The position numbers and the translations under genes were made by a program. Source: Rhodocyclaceae bacterium (lineage in GTDB: Bacteria; Pseudomonadota; Gammaproteobacteria; Burkholderiales; Rhodocyclaceae). From it: 11,978 nucleotides of DNA. The stretch covers positions 1 to 11,978 of the forward strand of contig JALRGK010000118.1 of assembly GCA_023253415.1 (NCBI GenBank), in the 5' to 3' direction. The notes beneath the pieces are model-generated. The model saw only the letters and a program-made list of their open reading frames with translations, was not told the DNA's origin and made no database searches. Positions 1-6,575 of the stretch are shown piece after piece (the first letter of the stretch is position 1; each line of letters begins with the position of its first letter).

Positions 1-1074
1 GCGATTTACAGTGCGTATCCACCGGGATCGACCTTCAAGCCATTCATGGCACTGGGGGCGCTGACGGCCGGAAAACGCACCCCGCAACAGTCGATTAGTG
101 ACCCGGGTTATTTTAATTTTGGTAACCACACATTCCGTGATGATAAGAAGGGCGGTCACGGCATGGTCAATATGTACACGTCAATCGTACACTCCTGCGA
201 TACCTACTATTACGTACTGGCGAATGAGTGGGGGATCGAGGGGCTTTCGGATTTTATGGGCCGTCTGGGCTTCGGTAGCAAGACTGGGATCGATATTGAT
301 GGCGAATCGCGTGGCATCCTGCCGTCTCCGGCCTGGAAGGAACGTCGCTTCAAACGACCGGAACAGCAGAAGTGGTATGCGGGCGAAACGATCTCCATTG
401 GTATCGGCCAGGGCTATAACTCATACACCATGATGCAGCTGGCGCAGGCAACAGCCATGCTGGCAAACAACGGCGTGGGCTATAAACCGCATTTGGTGAG
501 AAGCATCACTGATCCCCGTTCAGGGGAGGTACGTCAGATGCCTCTGGAGAAGACGCATGAGGTCGCGCTTAAGCCCGAGCACGTTGAAGTCATCAAAAAC
601 GCCATGGTGGGTGTCAACAAGGAAGGGACCGGTACGAAGGCATTTGCGGGTGCCAAGTATGTCGCTGCCGGTAAAACTGGTACGGCACAGGTGTTTAGCC
701 TCAAAGGCGGTACCTATTCGCATGGCGGTACGAAGGAGTTCTTACGCGACCACGCTTTGTTTATTGCGTTTGCGCCAGCGGACAAACCCAAGATTGCGCT
801 GGCAGTGATTGTTGAGAATGCAGGTTTTGGCGCGACATCCGCAGCACCGATCACGCGCCAGGTATTTGATTACTATCTGCAAGGTATCGTGCCTAAAGGC
901 CCTGCGCCAGATGAACCGGGTGAGCCAATGCCGGAAGGGCGCGATGTGGCGCACTATGTGGATCCGCAAGATGATGATTATGACGCGCAGAAAGCACTGA
1001 ATACACCGATGCCTGGCCCCTTTGTCCAGATGCCGGCAACAACGAGTGCGCTACCGGCCAGGAAGAAGCCATGA
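1..1074 (+). CDS. mrdA: Penicillin-binding protein 2 (peptidoglycan D,D-transpeptidase), 3' part
   Basis: This is the C-terminal 357 codons of a class B penicillin-binding protein; the N-terminal part lies left of the window. Frame 1 is open from base 1 and begins inside the transpeptidase domain. The catalytic STFK tetrad is at bases 28-39, within PPGSTFKP. The second motif is SCD (193-201), where E. coli PBP2 has SAD. The third is KTGT (673-684). PBP2 cross-links peptidoglycan in the periplasm during cell elongation and works as a pair with RodA, the next gene, whose ATG overlaps this stop as ATGA. After the domain end (YYLQG, about base 885) there is a 62-residue tail rich in Pro and in Asp/Glu, longer than I recall for E. 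coli PBP2. The family call is secure. The choice of PBP2 over PBP3 (FtsI) rests on the SxD motif and the rodA neighbour. Confidence 0.95.
   Translation, partial: AIYSAYPPGSTFKPFMALGALTAGKRTPQQSISDPGYFNFGNHTFRDDKKGGHGMVNMYTSIVHSCDTYYYVLANEWGIEGLSDFMGRLGFGSKTGIDIDGESRGILPSPAWKERRFKRPEQQKWYAGETISIGIGQGYNSYTMMQLAQATAMLANNGVGYKPHLVRSITDPRSGEVRQMPLEKTHEVALKPEHVEVIKNAMVGVNKEGTGTKAFAGAKYVAAGKTGTAQVFSLKGGTYSHGGTKEFLRDHALFIAFAPADKPKIALAVIVENAGFGATSAAPITRQVFDYYLQGIVPKGPAPDEPGEPMPEGRDVAHYVDPQDDDYDAQKALNTPMPGPFVQMPATTSALPARKKP
1060..1063 (+). promoter_or_regulatory. Ribosome binding site of rodA
   Basis: AGGA lies 7 bases before the rodA ATG at 1071, inside the last codons of mrdA. It supports that start and suggests translational coupling of the PBP2-RodA pair. 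Confidence 0.6.
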
Positions 1075-2174
1075 GTCGATCAATTAACTGGCGTGGCATG
1101 TTGCGGCCATGGGCGGAGCATGTGGACGTGCCTCTGCTCAAGATCACGGTGCTGCTCATGTTGGTCGGATTGATGACCGTGTTCTCGGCAACGTGGTCGG
1201 GTCAGGAACGGATGCCATCTCAGTTGATGAACATGACAGCAGCGCTCGGCCTGATGTTTGTTGTTGCACGTATTCCGCCACAGCGGCTGATGCAGATGGC
1301 CTGGCCGATGTATCTGTTGGGTCTGGTGTTGCTGGTCCTGGTGATGTTGTTCGGCATCAAGGTCAATGGCGCCAAACGTTGGTTGTCATTAGGGTTTACA
1401 CGCATTCAGCCGTCAGAGATCATGAAGATTGCCATGCCCTTGGCGATGGCTTGGTACTTTCATCATTTCGAAAACCGCCGCTGGTTCTCGAAGTACTTTG
1501 GCGCCTTACTGATTTTATTAATTCCATCGGCACTGATTGCCAAACAACCTGATTTGGGAACGGCCATTCTCGTGTTCTCGGCGGGTTTCTACGTCATCTT
1601 TCTAGCAGGTTTGTCTTGGTGGATCATCGGGGGGTTGAGTGCGGCCGCGATTGCCGTGGCACCTTTCGCCTGGCACTTCCTACACGATTATCAGCAGAAG
1701 CGGATTTTGACACTGATCGACCCGACGACGGATCCGCTGGGCTCGGGCTATCACATCATCCAGTCGACGATTGCCATTGGCTCTGGCGGTGTGATTGGTA
1801 AGGGCTATATGAATGGGACGCAGGCGCAGCTGGAATTCATACCTGAAAAACACACGGACTTTATTTTTGCTGTGTTTGGGGAAGAGTGGGGTTTAATCGG
1901 CAACGTTCTGCTCGTGGTGCTTTATGGGTTTTTGATCGAGCGCGGTTTGCGAATTTCTTTGCGAGCTAGCACGACATTCAATCGGTTGCTGGCGGGTTCG
2001 ATTACCATGGGTTTCTTTACGTATGCTTTCGTAAACATGGGTATGGTATCGGGCATACTGCCTGTCGTCGGCGTGCCACTACCGTTTATCAGTTACGGTG
2101 GTACGGCATTGGTCACGTTGTGTACCGGGCTGGGTATCCTGATGAGTATTGAAACGCACCGGACGAACCGATAA
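1071..2174 (+). CDS. rodA: Rod shape-determining protein RodA, SEDS peptidoglycan glycosyltransferase
   Basis: RodA polymerises lipid II into glycan strands for lateral wall growth, as partner of PBP2. The 367-residue product is close to the E. coli length of 370 and is strongly hydrophobic, with about ten membrane segments; clear ones lie near residues 22-43 and 77-95 and through the last 60 residues. SEDS hallmarks are visible: GSGGVIGKGYMNGTQ, then EFIPEKHTDFIFAV with Asp263, which matches the essential Asp262 of E. coli RodA. Next come FGEEWGLIG and the C-terminal signature NMGMVSGILPVVGVPLPF plus SYGGT. The start overlaps the mrdA stop (ATGA) and has an AGGA site upstream. The stop overlaps the rlpA start (TAATG). 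FtsW is the alternative SEDS protein, but the mrdA neighbour and the E(F)IPEKHTDFIFA form favour RodA. Confidence 0.96.
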   Translation: MSRSINWRGMLRPWAEHVDVPLLKITVLLMLVGLMTVFSATWSGQERMPSQLMNMTAALGLMFVVARIPPQRLMQMAWPMYLLGLVLLVLVMLFGIKVNGAKRWLSLGFTRIQPSEIMKIAMPLAMAWYFHHFENRRWFSKYFGALLILLIPSALIAKQPDLGTAILVFSAGFYVIFLAGLSWWIIGGLSAAAIAVAPFAWHFLHDYQQKRILTLIDPTTDPLGSGYHIIQSTIAIGSGGVIGKGYMNGTQAQLEFIPEKHTDFIFAVFGEEWGLIGNVLLVVLYGFLIERGLRISLRASTTFNRLLAGSITMGFFTYAFVNMGMVSGILPVVGVPLPFISYGGTALVTLCTGLGILMSIETHRTNR

Positions 2175-3118
2175 TGCGCACCAAAGCCGTAGTTCTGTTA
2201 TCACTGATTGTGTTGCTAGTTATCGGCTTGCTCGGCGGCTGTTCCAGTACGCCGGCAAAGCGGCCTGTGGCAACGACGTCAGCTCCAACGTCCGGCGGCT
2301 ATGTCATGAAGCCTTATCCGCGTAAGGGCGGGGGGTTTTATAAAGACGATGGCTTGCCAGCGCAGATCCCAGAAAACATTGAGCAGATTCCGAATGCCAC
2401 CCCACGACTGGAACCTTTGCGCAATGCGGCGAACCGTCCGTACACCGTGCTTGGTATGAGCTTCACGCCGATGACCAGCCTACAGCCTTTTAGTCAGCAG
2501 GGAATCGGCAGCTGGTACGGCACCAAGTTCAACGGGCTTAAAACATCCAATGGCGACACTTATGACATGTTCGCCATGACAGCGGCCCACCCGACGTTGC
2601 CGCTGCCTTGCTACGTGCGGGTGACGAATACGCAGAATAACCGGAGTGTGATTGTCCGTGTCAATGACCGGGGCCCGTTCCACAACGGCCGTATTATCGA
2701 TCTGTCATTCACAGCGGCATACAAACTGGGCTATGTAGACCAGGGGAGTAGTCCGGTGCGTGTGGAGCTGATTATTCCCGACGCCAGTGGTGTCACCTAC
2801 GCGGATCTTGGTAAAGATGCCATGGCTGCGAACGAAGCGCGCATGGATGATCGGGCCCGGTATGGCGAAGAAACGCCGAAACCGGGGACTTATGTCCAGA
2901 TGGGTGCTTTCCAGAATGGCTTTAACGCCCAGGTTTTGCGTAACCATCTGCTGCGTGAACTGGATTGGATGACACCGGCTCAGGTGCACGTCTATGCCGA
3001 ACCACCTTGGCATCGGGTTCAAGTCGGTCCTTTTGCAACACGTGCGCAAGCGGATGCCGTACAAGTCAAAATACGAGATGCCCTGGGTGGGCAGCCCCAT
3101 ATTACTGTTCGTCAATAA
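2174..3118 (+). CDS. rlpA: RlpA, septal-ring lytic transglycosylase lipoprotein with SPOR domain
   Basis: RlpA family proteins bind, and in some species cleave, glycan strands stripped of stem peptides at the division site. The 314-residue product starts with a lipoprotein signal (hydrophobic residues 5-20, lipobox LGGC, lipidated Cys23). A low-complexity linker follows, then a double-psi beta-barrel domain at about residues 110-190 (GSWYG, TAAHPTLPLP, VRVNDRGPF, GRIIDLS). The last part, about 238-313, is a SPOR domain (TYVQMGAF, HRVQVGPF) that binds denuded septal peptidoglycan. His139 and Asp165 line up with His131 and Asp157 of Pseudomonas aeruginosa RlpA. The position matching Glu120 is Asp128, a conservative but unusual change. 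The start overlaps the rodA stop by one base and has only a weak upstream site, so coupling to rodA is likely. It ends 17 bases before ybeD. Confidence 0.93.
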   Translation: MRTKAVVLLSLIVLLVIGLLGGCSSTPAKRPVATTSAPTSGGYVMKPYPRKGGGFYKDDGLPAQIPENIEQIPNATPRLEPLRNAANRPYTVLGMSFTPMTSLQPFSQQGIGSWYGTKFNGLKTSNGDTYDMFAMTAAHPTLPLPCYVRVTNTQNNRSVIVRVNDRGPFHNGRIIDLSFTAAYKLGYVDQGSSPVRVELIIPDASGVTYADLGKDAMAANEARMDDRARYGEETPKPGTYVQMGAFQNGFNAQVLRNHLLRELDWMTPAQVHVYAEPPWHRVQVGPFATRAQADAVQVKIRDALGGQPHITVRQ

Positions 3119-3124
3119 ATCACC

Positions 3125-3130
3125 GGAGAG
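3125..3130 (+). promoter_or_regulatory. Ribosome binding site that fixes the ybeD start
   Basis: GGAGAG between rlpA and ybeD has its GGAG core 7 bases before ATG at 3136. It decides for this start over a longer reading of the same frame that would begin at 2965 inside rlpA. Confidence 0.75.
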
Positions 3131-3135
3131 TCGTT

Positions 3136-3438
3136 ATGACGCATGCTTCAGATCTGCCAAAAGAACCCGTGGGCAGCGGTGCAGAAACGCTGCTCGAGTT
3201 TCCCTGTGATTTTCCACTCAAGATTATGGGGCTGGCTCAAGGTAATCTGGCGCAGGAAGTGTTGGCTGTGATTCACAAGTTTGCGCCGGACTATGACGGC
3301 AAGGGTATGGAAATGCGGGCATCCAGTTCCGGAAAGTATGTGAGTTTGACCTGTACCGTGAATGCACAGTCCAAGGCGCAGCTGGATGACATTTATCGCG
3401 CGTTGACCAGCCACCCGCTCGTTAAGGTGGTGCTCTGA
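3136..3438 (+). CDS. ybeD: YbeD/DUF493 (UPF0250) family protein
   Basis: A small cytoplasmic protein of 100 residues, slightly longer than E. coli YbeD (87). It matches that family in the core LLEFPCDFPLKIMG, in FAPDYDG, and in the C-terminal pattern SSSGKYVSLTCTVNAQSKAQL followed by LTSHPLVKVVL. These proteins have a ferredoxin-like fold with an ACT-like surface. Their role is unproven, but the gene sits next to lipB in many proteobacteria, which suggests a link to lipoate metabolism. The ATG at 3136 has a good ribosome binding site 7 bases upstream, and the first 17 residues are a family-variable tail. The stop is 2 bases before the GTG of lipB. In many relatives dacA, with or without an aminotransferase gene, lies just upstream; here rlpA does. 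Confidence 0.9.
   Translation: MTHASDLPKEPVGSGAETLLEFPCDFPLKIMGLAQGNLAQEVLAVIHKFAPDYDGKGMEMRASSSGKYVSLTCTVNAQSKAQLDDIYRALTSHPLVKVVL
3424..3430 (+). promoter_or_regulatory. Probable ribosome binding site for the GTG start of lipB
   Basis: AAGGTGG in the last ybeD codons lies 10 bases before GTG at 3441. The spacing is a little long. It supports a GTG start because no ATG is available before residue 22 and the residues between match the LipB N-terminus. Confidence 0.5.
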
Positions 3439-3440
3439 CG

Positions 3441-4076
3441 GTGTTTCCTACGCTGCACATCCGTCGGCTGGGTCGGGTGCCCTATGAGCCTACTTGGCAT
3501 GCGATGCGTGACCAGACGTTAGCCCGAACGGGTGATGCTGGCGCGGAGGCTCCTGACGAGTTGTGGTTGCTGGAACACCCGCCGGTATTTACCCAGGGAC
3601 AGGCGGGTAAGCCCGAACATTTGCTGCAAGATATCGGTGTGCCGGTTGTGCCGATCGATCGTGGTGGGCAGATTACCTATCATGGCCCTGGTCAGGTCGT
3701 CATCTACCTGTTGCTCGATTTGCAGCGGCGGCAGATCAAAGTGCGTGATCTGGTACATAGAATTGAACAAGCAGTGATCAATCTTCTGGCGGAATACGGG
3801 GTGCAGGCCGAACGCCGGGCAGGAGCGCCCGGTGTGTATGTGAGTGATGCCAAGGTAGCAGCCTTGGGCTTGCGCATCCGCAACGGCTGCAGCTATCACG
3901 GCGTTAGCCTTAACGTGGATATGGATTTGTCCCCGTTTGCTGCAATCAACCCCTGTGGTTATGCGGGCATGGCAGTCACCCAATTACGTGATTTGGGTGT
4001 TAACGTTACGGTTTCCGAGGCAGGGGATGCCCTGCTCAGGCATTTGAAGAATCAACTGGAGACGTCCCATGGCTGA
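3441..4076 (+). CDS. lipB: Octanoyltransferase LipB
   Basis: LipB moves octanoate from octanoyl-ACP to the lipoyl domains of 2-oxoacid dehydrogenases and glycine cleavage H protein, the first step of de novo lipoate assembly in the cytoplasm. The product is 211 residues (E. coli 213). The family signature RGGQITYHGPGQ is present with His81. The catalytic pair is Lys138 (DAKVAALG) and Cys172 (INPCGY). The ligand-binding GCSYHGVSLNV segment lies between them. Translation starts at GTG; the first residues FPTLHIRRLGRVPYEPTWHAMR fit the family N-terminus, so a later ATG would truncate it. The last 8 bases overlap lipA, which carries out the next step on the same octanoyl domain. Confidence 0.96.
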   Translation: MFPTLHIRRLGRVPYEPTWHAMRDQTLARTGDAGAEAPDELWLLEHPPVFTQGQAGKPEHLLQDIGVPVVPIDRGGQITYHGPGQVVIYLLLDLQRRQIKVRDLVHRIEQAVINLLAEYGVQAERRAGAPGVYVSDAKVAALGLRIRNGCSYHGVSLNVDMDLSPFAAINPCGYAGMAVTQLRDLGVNVTVSEAGDALLRHLKNQLETSHG

Positions 4077-5010
4077 CGCCGGGGTAAAACAAAAAGGCGA
4101 ACTGAAGACGGCGCGAATCCCCATCAAGATTGTGCCGCAGGAAGCGTTACGCAAACCGGACTGGATTCGGGTCAAAGCCGGTAACGATGCCGGTCGCTTT
4201 GGCGAAATCAAGAAAATGCTGCGCGAGCAGAAGTTGCATACGGTATGTGAAGAAGCTGCGTGCCCGAACATCGGTGAATGTTTTGGTCGGGGCACGGCCA
4301 CCTTTATGATCCTTGGCGACATCTGTACGCGTCGTTGTCCGTTCTGCGACGTGGGCCATGGCAAACCGTTGCCACCCGATGTGGACGAACCTCGTCATCT
4401 AGCGGAGTCTGTTGCAAATCTGAAACTGCGTTATGTGGTGATTACCAGCGTTGACCGTGACGACCTCCGTGACGGCGGTGCGCAACATTTTGTGGATGTG
4501 ATTCGTGCCGTACGAGAAGCCTCGCCTTCGACAACGATTGAAGTGCTGGTGCCGGATTTCCGTGGTCGCATGGATGTGGCCCTGGAGATCTTCGGCCAGG
4601 CATTACCGGATGTGATGAACCATAATCTGGAAACCGTGCCGCGCTTGTACAAGCAGGCGCGCCCGGGTGCCGATTATGCGCACTCGCTGAATTTCCTGAA
4701 AGCTTTCAAAGAGCGCTACCCTGACGTGCCTACCAAGTCGGGTTTGATGGTGGGTTTGGGTGAAACCGATGAGGAAATTATCGAAGAGCTCAAAGATATG
4801 CGGGCGCACAACATCGATCTTTTAACGATCGGTCAGTACCTGGCGCCGTCTAACCATCATCTGCCGGTTCAGCGCTACGTGCACCCGGATACCTTCAAGC
4901 GCTTCGAGAGCGAGGCGCTGGCGATGGGATTCAACGGCGCTGCTTGCGGCCCCATGGTTCGGTCCAGTTACTGGGCCGACCAGCAGGCGCACACGGCCGG
5001 CGTGGTCTGA
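4069..5010 (+). CDS. lipA: Lipoyl synthase LipA (radical SAM)
   Basis: LipA inserts two sulfur atoms into protein-bound octanoate, sacrificing an auxiliary iron-sulfur cluster. The 313-residue protein (E. coli 321) has both cluster motifs. The auxiliary CX4CX5C is Cys60, Cys65, Cys71 (CEEAACPNIGEC). The radical SAM CX3CX2C is Cys86, Cys90, Cys93 (CTRRCPFC). The C-terminal RSSY motif, Ser299-Ser300, supplies the serine ligand to the auxiliary cluster. Other family stretches are TSVDRDDLRDGGA, GLMVGLGET and TIGQYL. The ATG overlaps the end of lipB by 8 bases and has a GGAG site at 4058-4061, 7 bases upstream. It is the last gene of its run; a terminator hairpin lies 26 bases past the stop and the next gene converges. 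Confidence 0.97.
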   Translation: MADAGVKQKGELKTARIPIKIVPQEALRKPDWIRVKAGNDAGRFGEIKKMLREQKLHTVCEEAACPNIGECFGRGTATFMILGDICTRRCPFCDVGHGKPLPPDVDEPRHLAESVANLKLRYVVITSVDRDDLRDGGAQHFVDVIRAVREASPSTTIEVLVPDFRGRMDVALEIFGQALPDVMNHNLETVPRLYKQARPGADYAHSLNFLKAFKERYPDVPTKSGLMVGLGETDEEIIEELKDMRAHNIDLLTIGQYLAPSNHHLPVQRYVHPDTFKRFESEALAMGFNGAACGPMVRSSYWADQQAHTAGVV

Positions 5011-5031
5011 TCTCTTTTCCGCGACGCCGCT

Positions 5032-6558
5032 TCAGGAGCCCGGGTCTATGTTGACCGGGCTTTTTTCTTGATGTTCGGGGGCGTTTTGGAAATGCGGGGT
5101 GGTAGGTTCTTCCACAATTCGTGCATGTACATCGCTGAGTAACTGCTGAAAGTCGGGAGAATTCAATAGCGCAGCGCCAGCAGCAGCACGAAGCCGATCT
5201 ACGGCTTCATCCGGAAGCACAAAGGATGTGGGCAACTGGTTGAGATAGTCACGTTCGTTGGGGTCCGGGACGCCGGCAAACGACACATTGATCGTATAGA
5301 TTTTGGCGTTCGGCACTTTACGAACTGCTTCCAGCGCCGCGTTGGAATTCTTTTTGCTAATGCGCTGAATGGCAGGCAGATCGCGTAGAGAGCGCATCGC
5401 GTTCCAACGCGCTTCAATATCACGCAGATATTCGATCTGTTCATTCGAGTAACGATCGATGGGCACGCCCGCGGCCTTCACCAGAATGGGAATCGTGCCG
5501 GGTGGGTCTTCGGACTTATTCCAGTCAGTCTTCGGTGTCGACACAGAGTTAAAGACAACGACGACGATCTGCTGTACGTGATCAAATGGGGTTGTGTGGC
5601 CTGCTTCACGGAGGGCTTCCATCCAGTTGAAAACGTCTAACCCACCTCGTAGGCCGAGATTGTCAGAAATGCCGCCATCCACCAAGTGCAAGTAAGGCTC
5701 GCCACCGTTCATGAGTGCATTGAGCTCCTGAATCCGTTCCAGTGTGCGTGCTGCGGGTCGAGGTGGATTCTTGGTATTCAGGAAAGGCGTGAACCACAGC
5801 GGCATTCGTTTGCCGCAGGAGCCACCGTAGTTGTTAATGGTCAGAGGTGACAGAACAACAGGCACGGCCGAAGAGGCGGCCGCTGCACGTGATAAACGGA
5901 AAGCGCCCAAATCGGTACACATGGCATCGAAGTTGGAGTGCGTGAACATGATGCGGGACCCTGTCGCCAGATCTGTGGCGGAAACCGCAATGACGGGGCC
6001 GTCCTTTCGGTCGAGGTCGGCGAAGGTGGCACCATCGAACAGGATCTCATCGTACAGGTCGGCAGCCAGTTCGGAACGCCCCCAACCTGTGGAAGACAGA
6101 TAGCCCCAATTAATGGGGTTTAAGCTACGGGCGATGAGCTCACTTTGTACGTTGCGTTTGAGAAATTTCTGTTCGTACTGATCAAAGAGTTTGTCGCCGT
6201 AAAGCCCGTACGCCAGTGCCGTGAAGCTACCACCTGAAACGCCGGTGATCACATCCACGTGGTCAATCATCCGTGACTTTTTACCATTGGAATTAACAAA
6301 CTCCGTCCGGTTTAGTGTTTCTAGAACCCCATACGAGAAAGCGGCAGCCCGCGTGCCGCCCCCCGAGAAGGCAAGGGCAACGAGTGTTTTTGCCTGAGCC
6401 TCGTTCTGGCCCTTGCGTTCGAAGCTGTACATCTTGTCGTCGGCAACGCTTTTAACAGGCGGATTAACCGGGCGTGTTGCACAGGCAGCTAGCGAACTGG
6501 CCACTAGCAAGAGCATGACCCATCGAGCCACTAAGCCTACTTTGAACGCGGGCTGCAT
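5032..6558 (-). CDS. Patatin-like phospholipase, predicted lipoprotein
   Basis: A 508-residue protein with a lipoprotein signal (hydrophobic residues 7-23, lipobox LAAC, Cys26; Ala at +2 suits the outer membrane by the E. coli rule). The patatin fold follows. The oxyanion glycine loop is FSGGGTR (about 64-70). The nucleophile elbow is GVSGG with Ser108. The second dyad residue is Asp294 in DGGISDN. Patatins hydrolyse acyl chains of phospholipids or related lipids; the substrate here is unknown. The final 200 residues hold no motif I can name. I chose ATG at 6558, 17 bases after the purT stop. It puts a normal signal peptide at the N-terminus but lacks a Shine-Dalgarno site, so coupling to purT is possible. 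A TTG at 6612 in the same frame would overlap purT by 37 bases. The last nine residues are encoded across the lipA terminator. Confidence 0.87.
   Translation of the reverse strand: MQPAFKVGLVARWVMLLLVASSLAACATRPVNPPVKSVADDKMYSFERKGQNEAQAKTLVALAFSGGGTRAAAFSYGVLETLNRTEFVNSNGKKSRMIDHVDVITGVSGGSFTALAYGLYGDKLFDQYEQKFLKRNVQSELIARSLNPINWGYLSSTGWGRSELAADLYDEILFDGATFADLDRKDGPVIAVSATDLATGSRIMFTHSNFDAMCTDLGAFRLSRAAAASSAVPVVLSPLTINNYGGSCGKRMPLWFTPFLNTKNPPRPAARTLERIQELNALMNGGEPYLHLVDGGISDNLGLRGGLDVFNWMEALREAGHTTPFDHVQQIVVVVFNSVSTPKTDWNKSEDPPGTIPILVKAAGVPIDRYSNEQIEYLRDIEARWNAMRSLRDLPAIQRISKKNSNAALEAVRKVPNAKIYTINVSFAGVPDPNERDYLNQLPTSFVLPDEAVDRLRAAAGAALLNSPDFQQLLSDVHARIVEEPTTPHFQNAPEHQEKSPVNIDPGS
5037..5066 (+). 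terminator. Rho-independent terminator of the mrdA-lipA run
   Basis: AGCCCGG (5037-5043) pairs with CCGGGCT (5055-5061) as a 7-bp GC-rich stem with an 11-base loop, followed by a T tract at 5061-5066. An alternative pairing adds GGTC with GACC using one bulged base. The hairpin begins 26 bases after the lipA stop. No T tract follows it on the - strand, so it should act only for + strand transcripts. It lies within the last codons of the convergent patatin gene. Confidence 0.8.
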
Positions 6559-6575
6559 ACGGGAAACGTAGTGAA

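Noticed and set aside
1109..1552. 147-codon open frame on the + strand inside rodA
   Set aside because: Out-of-frame overlap with an intact rodA; composition is that of a frame-shifted membrane protein.
2705..3115. 136-codon open frame on the - strand opposite rlpA
   Set aside because: Antisense to the SPOR region of rlpA and without family features.
2965..3135. Upstream extension of ybeD by 57 residues
   Set aside because: It lies inside rlpA in another frame; the ATG at 3136 has a good ribosome site and the extension does not look like YbeD.
3519..3983. 154-codon open frame on the - strand opposite lipB
   Set aside because: Antisense to a fully supported lipB, with no recognisable domain and no ribosome site considered convincing; a shadow of codon bias.
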